Source: Chlamydiota bacterium (lineage in GTDB: Bacteria > Auribacterota > UBA3054 > B51-G9). From it: a stretch of DNA of 11,982 nt. Under the pieces are notes generated by a model. It was not told the origin of the DNA, searched no databases, and saw nothing but the letters and a program-made list of their open reading frames with translations. Positions 1-4,381 of this stretch are shown one piece after another (the stretch's first letter is position 1; each line of letters opens with the position of its first letter). The DNA lies in the NCBI GenBank assembly GCA_003648225.1, contig QMOL01000052.1:1-11982 (forward strand), read 5' to 3'. The position numbers and the translations under genes are program-made.

Positions 1-16
1 TAATTAGATTTTTCAT
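1..16 (-). CDS. 5' end of a further gene (partial)
   Basis: Only the first five codons (MKNLI) are inside the window; the gene continues past the left edge. An ATG at 14-16 is preceded on the minus strand by AAGGAG (25-30) with an 8 nt spacer, a normal Shine-Dalgarno arrangement. The opening MKNL resembles the signal-peptide starts of the neighbours (MKNL, MKKL, MKKI), so another exported protein is likely, but this is inference from five residues. No product can be named. Confidence 0.5.
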
Positions 17-24
17 TTTTCGGT

Positions 25-30
25 CTCCTT
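25..30 (-). promoter_or_regulatory. Shine-Dalgarno of the partial left-edge gene
   Basis: AAGGAG on the minus strand, 8 nt before the ATG at 14-16. It is the main reason for treating the left edge as the start of a gene. Confidence 0.5.
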
Positions 31-57
31 TTTTGTTATTATGTTTTAAGATTTATA

Positions 58-108
58 AGCAGGTGATACTCAAAAGTATCTTCTGCTAAATTGATTAGCT
101 GAAGCTAA
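58..108 (-). terminator. Two adjacent hairpins after the LamG gene, possible terminator
   Basis: Two inverted repeats lie just past the stop at 111. The first (95-108) has perfect arms TTAGCT and AGCTAA separated by 2 nt. The second (58-87) has arms AGCAGGTGATACT and AGTATCTTCTGCT around a CAAA loop, with 11 of 13 positions complementary. The sequence after the second hairpin in the direction of transcription is AT-rich but not a clean T run, so termination is plausible rather than shown. Processing or mRNA-end stabilisation would also fit. Confidence 0.35.
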
Positions 109-110
109 AA

Positions 111-881
111 TTATTTCCTTCTTCTGAGAGCAAGAAACCCTACTAATCCGATAAAACCAATTGTGATCGGCTCAGGGATAATAGAATATGCTCTTATTTC
201 ATCAAGATCAGCATTGGCTTCGCGACCCGCAACCCATTCGCCCCAACCAAAAAGCACGTATTTCATATCACTTAAGAAAAACAAACTGTCTGCTGACGGG
301 GCTAAGTTGGTTGTATAACCATCGGTGTCATTACCAACAATCAATTGGAATTGATTATTACTATTACTGGTGCTTAAACTTACAGAATACCAAGTTTCTA
401 AACTGAGAACCTTAGATGATGTAACAAAGCTTGGACTGGCAGCATCATTGTAAGCTATCGCCCGAACAACATTTCCAAAAAGATAAATTCTTGTACTAGG
501 TGTCGATATAAGTACATCATACTTACCGGCATCAGGTAACGCATGCGCTCTGAAACTAAGGTCAATATTTACATTATCTTTGTCATTTGCATAAGCATCG
601 AAAGCGGTACAATGAACCGTACCATCCAGATAAAGATAACTTCCGCCATAAGGTGATCCCGGCATAATTACAGCTTCGTTTGTAACATTGATTTGCAACG
701 GATGTGCGGCACGTCCGCTTGAATTATCATCCGGAGTCATTTCTACAACACCGTCCCAGTTTGTAGCATCGCAGTGCCAGAGAAAGAAATTGGCAGGTGA
801 ATCTGTATAAACAGCTGAAGCTGAATTACAAACAACGACCAAAGCCGCGATCAGAGTGAGTTTAATAATTAGTTTTTTCAT
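111..881 (-). CDS. Secreted single-LamG-domain protein with PEP-CTERM sorting signal
   Basis: A 256-residue exported protein. Residues 1-23 are a signal peptide (MKKLIIK, hydrophobic core, cleavage near SASA). Residues about 30-233 form one LamG/concanavalin-type beta-sandwich, with HCDATN near the start, the DDNSSGR motif, MPGSPYGGS, YLDG, ETWYSVS and the closing LDEIR. The C-terminus is a classical PEP-CTERM tag: PEP at 236-238, a hydrophobic stretch, then RRRK. Such tags direct exosortase-dependent sorting, so the mature protein is probably surface or matrix material. An in-frame ATG 16 codons upstream (929) is rejected. AGGAGG sits 4 nt before 881, and the promoter at 938-966 would start RNA almost on top of 929. 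No catalytic domain is visible. The LamG resembles both LamG modules of the next gene upstream. It may bind glycan or be structural; this is inference. Confidence 0.87.
   Translation of the reverse strand: MKKLIIKLTLIAALVVVCNSASAVYTDSPANFFLWHCDATNWDGVVEMTPDDNSSGRAAHPLQINVTNEAVIMPGSPYGGSYLYLDGTVHCTAFDAYANDKDNVNIDLSFRAHALPDAGKYDVLISTPSTRIYLFGNVVRAIAYNDAASPSFVTSSKVLSLETWYSVSLSTSNSNNQFQLIVGNDTDGYTTNLAPSADSLFFLSDMKYVLFGWGEWVAGREANADLDEIRAYSIIPEPITIGFIGLVGFLALRRRK
114..176 (-). other. PEP-CTERM sorting signal of the single-LamG protein
   Basis: Residues 236-256 of the protein: PEP, then a glycine-rich hydrophobic segment, then RRRK and the stop. This is the textbook three-part layout and the most canonical of the three tags in the window. 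No exosortase gene is present here. Confidence 0.85.
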
Positions 882-885
882 TTTT

Positions 886-891
886 CCTCCT
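886..891 (-). promoter_or_regulatory. Strong Shine-Dalgarno fixing the LamG gene start
   Basis: AGGAGG on the minus strand, 4 nt before the ATG at 879-881. It decides between that ATG and the upstream in-frame ATG at 929, which has no such motif. None of the four genes further upstream has an equally good site. Confidence 0.8.
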
Positions 892-937
892 GAAATTAAA
901 TTGTTAATCAGTAAAGTTAAAATTTTCATTTACACAC

Positions 938-966
938 ATTATATCAAAAACAAACTGATAAGTCTA
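938..966 (-). promoter_or_regulatory. Sigma70-like promoter for the single-LamG gene
   Basis: On the minus strand, TAGACT (961-966, 4 of 6 matches to the -35 consensus) is followed after exactly 17 nt by TATAAT (938-943, 6 of 6). A start near 931 gives a leader of about 50 nt before the ATG at 881. The LamG gene can therefore be transcribed independently of the genes upstream. Confidence 0.6.
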
Positions 967-1137
967 TAACAAATTGAAACGTTTTTACACAATTCGGTGA
1001 TTCTTTTGCGGAATTCACTGTTGTTCGCTCGGGAATACCCGTTCCGTAAAGACATTTCAGCCCGGAAAGGCGCAAGTTCCAACATTTTTCGGACAAAAGT
1101 GCAGACAGTGTATTTCATTTGTCTTTTTTATTCAATT

Positions 1138-1162
1138 ATAATCGACATTCTTGGTCGATTAT
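1138..1162. repeat. Perfect 9-bp inverted repeat
   Basis: Arms ATAATCGAC (1138-1146) and GTCGATTAT (1154-1162) are perfectly complementary around a 7 nt spacer. Another inverted repeat with a related TCGAC core starts 3 nt later. Together they could be a hairpin pair in RNA or an operator-like site; nothing in the sequence decides between these. Confidence 0.55.
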
Positions 1163-1164
1163 CA

Positions 1165-1181
1165 TCGACAAAAATTGTCGA
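1165..1181. repeat. Perfect 7-bp inverted repeat
   Basis: Arms TCGACAA (1165-1171) and TTGTCGA (1175-1181) flank a 3 nt AAA loop. It shares the TCGAC core with the inverted repeat 3 nt away. The site lies about 200 bp upstream of the LamG promoter, far for a classical operator. Confidence 0.55.
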
Positions 1182-1204
1182 AACATTTGGGCTTATGAAG
1201 ATTA

Positions 1205-1224
1205 GGACGTTGAGGACAACGTCC
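1205..1224. repeat. Perfect 8-bp inverted repeat, GGACGTTG/CAACGTCC
   Basis: Arms GGACGTTG (1205-1212) and CAACGTCC (1217-1224) are perfectly complementary around AGGA. The stem is more GC-rich than its surroundings and looks like a REP-type dispersed hairpin. That assignment is inference from form, because no second copy lies in this window. Confidence 0.5.
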
Positions 1225-1256
1225 CTCCAAGCTGATATTTCGAAAAGGGATAGTCT

Positions 1257-1277
1257 CAAAAATTTGCCTGAAAGGCA
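1257..1277 (-). terminator. Candidate terminator downstream of the LamG-GH13-LamG gene
   Basis: On the minus strand, arms TGCCT and AGGCA (1265-1277, loop TTC) are followed by AATTTTTG. This is a short GC-rich stem with a T run, about 140 nt beyond the stop at 1413. The stem is only 5 bp, so it would be a weak intrinsic terminator. A separate promoter further downstream for the LamG gene is consistent with transcription ending near here. Confidence 0.35.
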
Positions 1278-1412
1278 GAAATGGAACAAAGCAGGGCAAC
1301 CCCGGCATTCGCGCGACACGGCGGCCTGTCAATATTCCGCCCGCCTGTGTTTCCTCCCTGTAAGGTCATAATGGAAAATTCCCTTTCGCCCTTAATTCTT
1401 TTCGAGCAAACC

Positions 1413-4271
1413 TTAATCATAGACACGCTTGGAAGCATGTCTTGTAATAAATATTAAATAATAAATAATTAATAATACCCCGCCGCACATCGGGCAGGAA
1501 TAGAAAGGTTCAGGAATAATTCCAACTCTGATTTCATCTAAGTCACCTTTAAAATAACGTGTGTCCGGAGCGTATAAATCATTCCCAATTCTGATGTGCG
1601 CGGTCGAGGCGCCAATTGGCGCGCCACTCACCGTCGTGACGGTTCCGCCAACCGTTAAAGTCGCGTTTCCGTTAAAATCCTGAAAGCTTACTGAATACCA
1701 CACATTTGAATCCAGCTGAACAGGTGATGTGATCCACACTCCCCCTTCGGTCAGAAAGTTTATTCCGCCTTTACCGCCGTTATTATAAAGGAAACCTCTC
1801 CAGGATTTTGTTTGAATAGTTGCTGAATACTCACCTGCCGGCGGTAAATCTTTCCATCTGATAGAAAAATCACAAACAACACTGAATTTATTTGAAGGCC
1901 ACAGCGTATAAGGAAGAATTAACATGTCATCATTTATGCCGTCAAAGCTAAAATAACTTCCGCCGTAAGGTGATCCCGGCATCAATGCGGGTTCTTTGGT
2001 CACATCCCTGCCGGTTGCGGTATTATTAATATCCAGAATAGGTTGCGCTGCTGAACGTCCGCTTGAATTATCGTCAGCTGTTTCCAACCAATAGTATTGA
2101 TTAGTATCATCGCAATGCATAAGCAGGATATTACTCCAGGAATCATCGTAAGGGGTGAAACTGCCGTCATTTTTTTCCACGAGAAGCACAGCCAGACTTT
2201 GATTTGAGATATTGATATTTATAGTCGATGAAATATTAAGATTTGTAAAAATAATTTCGTCATTTAACAGATCGGTAACTTTAAATATTGTACCGGCATC
2301 CATACCCATATCACTATAGGGAGGAACGAATGAAAACGTGCTGCTTGAATCGTTATAATTAGGAATAATAAGTATTCCTTTACCATCTTTATATCGCGCG
2401 TAAGATTGAAGGTTATTCCCCGCGACATTAACTTTACAAATATTTGAGTCGCGATGATTTGCGGGATAATACTGAAAAATGTCCGGGTATTGCCGTCTTA
2501 TCCTGATTAATTTTTTTACTTTCTCGAAAAATCTGAAATTAGGCTCGTTAAGCATTTTTGACCAGTTGATTTTAGTGAAATACAATATCGCGGAAACATC
2601 AGGCTGGCAGTTCCATTCTTCACCAATATACCACATGGGAATGAACGGCGAGAAAACGGCTTGATAGCCGAATCTCACAATATTCCCAAAAGAAGTTTGA
2701 TAAAATGAATCGTGATTGCTAAGGTTATATGTGTAAAATCTGCCTCTGCCCTGCTCGGATTCGGGTATTCCGATAGCAACACCTGTTTTTACACTGTCAA
2801 CAATATTATTGGAAATAAAATAGTTCCCGCTTTCACGAACTTTTTCCCAGTCATCTAAGCTTACATATCCTACACCGATTTGTTCAAAATCATAAACCCC
2901 GTTCCGTGTACTGTACTGCTCAGAAATAATACCAACTTTCTTGCCAACCGAATAACATCTTTGTCGGACTTCCTCCCATAATGCATAACCGGTTGATGCA
3001 GGTTCGGTATCACATCTGAAACCATCTGCACCGGTTGAGATAACTAAATTAGTAGCTTGTTGAATAAACCATTCCTGCCAGTCGGTGTTATCGGTTTTGT
3101 AAAAGAACCCGTTGATATCTGAATTATAAGGATTAAACCAATCAGGATGGGCACTTACAAGCGGACTGTTTGATGAGACCCCCCATATGACAACATCGAA
3201 GAAAATCCGAATATTTCTTGCATGTGCTTCATCCACGAATTCTTTTGCTCTTTTGAATGCTAAATTAATATCACTCGTTCCGGCAATTTTATCATCAATC
3301 AAATTAGGACCAAAACCCAGATAACCGTTGTTGCCTGTCCTTTCGTATATCGGGTTAATCCACAAACCGTTAACACCTGTTTTGGCATAATGGTCTAAAA
3401 TTCTTACAGCGTTACTGAAGTCACCTTCATAAGTTACGGTTTCAACACGAAATTGTGCCATAATTAAAGTCTTCAGCCAGTCGGGTGAATCACCTTCCAT
3501 GCTCACTTCATTATCTGGTTTGTACGCCGGCAAAAGGTTTGAATTATCGATTTCGGGCCCGAATGCTTTTGCAAAAAAGCCATATCTTATTTCATCTAAA
3601 TATCCTTTGAAATATCGTGGTAAATATATCCCCTGACCAATTTCCACCTGGATTGAACCCTGTTTTAACATTCCGCTCATTGCAGTTGTCTTTGTTGTTC
3701 CGTTAATTGTTAATGAAACAACACCGTTACTGAGCTGGGCATGAACATCATACCAGGTATCGGCATTTAAAGTAACATCAGAACTAAGATAAGTAGATAA
3801 GTCTGCCGTGTTTTTAACAACAACTTCAATAATCCCTTTCCCGGAACCGTTATTTCTTAAAAAAATATTCCACGTTCCCGCTACAATAAGACCAACACGA
3901 TTATCACCTGATGCCGCGGGCAATTCTTCCCATTTTACTGAAATATCAGCAACAAAAGTATCCTGATCTCCGGGCCAGCCGATATATCCTGAATAATCCG
4001 GAATGTATAAACCGGCATTATTTCCGTCAAAATATAAACAGGATCCACCGCCTGAACGGGGTGTCAGCACAGGTTGTTCGGATTGATATTCCATTAGAGC
4101 GGGATTAAAGGCCCGGCTGCTTGAATTATCATCCGGAGTTTCTGTATGCCAGGGAGTTACATTAGTCACATCGCAATGATAAAGTCCGTAATTAGAGATT
4201 TCATCAGAAAAGGCAGCGTTAACATTATTACAGATAAATATTAGAATTAGAAATAAGAATAAATTTTTCAT
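1413..4271 (-). CDS. Secreted LamG-GH13-LamG glycoside hydrolase family protein with PEP-CTERM tag
   Basis: A 952-residue exported multidomain protein: signal peptide 1-19 (cleavage near NVNA), LamG-like domain about 25-235, GH13 alpha-amylase-type barrel plus C-terminal beta domain about 241-700, second LamG about 712-917, PEP-CTERM from 920. In the GH13 part the catalytic residues are visible: nucleophile D421 in GFRCD with R419, acid/base E451 in IISE, and D521 in NHD. Conserved region I reads FFDVVIWG (D359), so the usual Asn-His is replaced. GH13 enzymes cleave or transfer alpha-glucosidic bonds; the substrate here is unknown. The core is roughly two-thirds identical by eye to the gene at 10150-11622, which has no LamG and no tag. 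The ATG is set by the signal peptide; there is no good Shine-Dalgarno, only AAAGGA 17 nt away. The C-terminal tail after the membrane segment is unusual and overlaps a palindrome. Confidence 0.95.
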   Translation of the reverse strand: MKNLFLFLILIFICNNVNAAFSDEISNYGLYHCDVTNVTPWHTETPDDNSSSRAFNPALMEYQSEQPVLTPRSGGGSCLYFDGNNAGLYIPDYSGYIGWPGDQDTFVADISVKWEELPAASGDNRVGLIVAGTWNIFLRNNGSGKGIIEVVVKNTADLSTYLSSDVTLNADTWYDVHAQLSNGVVSLTINGTTKTTAMSGMLKQGSIQVEIGQGIYLPRYFKGYLDEIRYGFFAKAFGPEIDNSNLLPAYKPDNEVSMEGDSPDWLKTLIMAQFRVETVTYEGDFSNAVRILDHYAKTGVNGLWINPIYERTGNNGYLGFGPNLIDDKIAGTSDINLAFKRAKEFVDEAHARNIRIFFDVVIWGVSSNSPLVSAHPDWFNPYNSDINGFFYKTDNTDWQEWFIQQATNLVISTGADGFRCDTEPASTGYALWEEVRQRCYSVGKKVGIISEQYSTRNGVYDFEQIGVGYVSLDDWEKVRESGNYFISNNIVDSVKTGVAIGIPESEQGRGRFYTYNLSNHDSFYQTSFGNIVRFGYQAVFSPFIPMWYIGEEWNCQPDVSAILYFTKINWSKMLNEPNFRFFEKVKKLIRIRRQYPDIFQYYPANHRDSNICKVNVAGNNLQSYARYKDGKGILIIPNYNDSSSTFSFVPPYSDMGMDAGTIFKVTDLLNDEIIFTNLNISSTININISNQSLAVLLVEKNDGSFTPYDDSWSNILLMHCDDTNQYYWLETADDNSSGRSAAQPILDINNTATGRDVTKEPALMPGSPYGGSYFSFDGINDDMLILPYTLWPSNKFSVVCDFSIRWKDLPPAGEYSATIQTKSWRGFLYNNGGKGGINFLTEGGVWITSPVQLDSNVWYSVSFQDFNGNATLTVGGTVTTVSGAPIGASTAHIRIGNDLYAPDTRYFKGDLDEIRVGIIPEPFYSCPMCGGVLLIIYYLIFITRHASKRVYD
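1416..1514 (-). other. PEP-CTERM-like tag of the LamG-GH13-LamG protein
   Basis: Residues 920-952. The order is PEP, FYSCPMCGG, a short hydrophobic core with IIYYLIFI, and a basic tail TRHASKRVYD. The CPMC pair between PEP and the membrane segment and the long tail are not typical of the class. The core is nearly the same as that of the tag at 4385-4465, also at the DNA level. Confidence 0.75.
1421..1442. repeat. 10-bp inverted repeat within the 3' end of the LamG-GH13-LamG gene
   Basis: Arms AGACACGCTT (1421-1430) and AAGCATGTCT (1433-1442) are complementary at 9 of 10 positions with a 2 nt spacer. The palindrome encodes most of the atypical basic tail of the protein. No T run follows, so it is not an obvious terminator. 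Confidence 0.55.
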
Positions 4272-4381
4272 AGTTTATAATTTGTCGTTCCTTTAAAAAA
4301 TATTTTCACCGGAAAATAAAATTAAAGGACAGTTGTAAAAGTTTTAGAGTGAAAATCTGAAATAGTAAAATCACGAATTCA
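4272..4381 (-). terminator. Gap with weak hairpin plus T6, possible terminator, and weak promoter elements
   Basis: On the minus strand, arms TATTTTC and GAAAATA (4301-4318, loop CGGT) are followed directly by six T (4295-4300). This has the form of an intrinsic terminator for the gene ending at 4382, but the stem is almost all A-T and would be weak. A poor promoter match lies upstream of it: TTTACT at 4364-4369, 17 nt, TAAAAC at 4341-4346, 4 of 6 each. If both are real the hairpin would lie in the leader of the next gene. Partial read-through of one long operon is equally possible. Confidence 0.3.

Larger units (their letters stand above)
967..1412. other. Gene-free region with palindromes and a GC-rich block
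   Basis: I see no convincing gene between the stop at 1413 and the promoter at 938-966. The region holds four clear inverted repeats (listed separately) and is patchy in composition: 1281-1359 is about 63% G+C by my count, against clearly AT-rich flanks. A 124-codon GTG-started reading frame on the plus strand (997-1371) has no ribosome site and runs through the palindromes. A minus-strand frame (1256-1438) covers the GC-rich block and starts inside the neighbouring gene. The mosaic look suggests decayed or inserted dispersed repeats; this is inference, since only one copy is visible. Confidence 0.5.

Noticed and set aside
882..929. Upstream ATG extending the single-LamG protein by 16 residues
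   Set aside because: The AGGAGG site and the signal peptide belong to the ATG at 881, and the promoter would place the RNA start next to 929.
997..1371. A 124-codon open frame on the plus strand in the large gap
   Set aside because: It needs a GTG start with no ribosome site, has no recognisable domain, runs through three perfect palindromes and a GC-rich block, and points against all neighbours.
1256..1438. A 60-codon minus-strand frame overlapping the end of the LamG-GH13-LamG gene
   Set aside because: It begins inside another gene, has no Shine-Dalgarno and no domain, and covers the GC-rich block and a palindrome. It is more likely repeat-derived than a gene.
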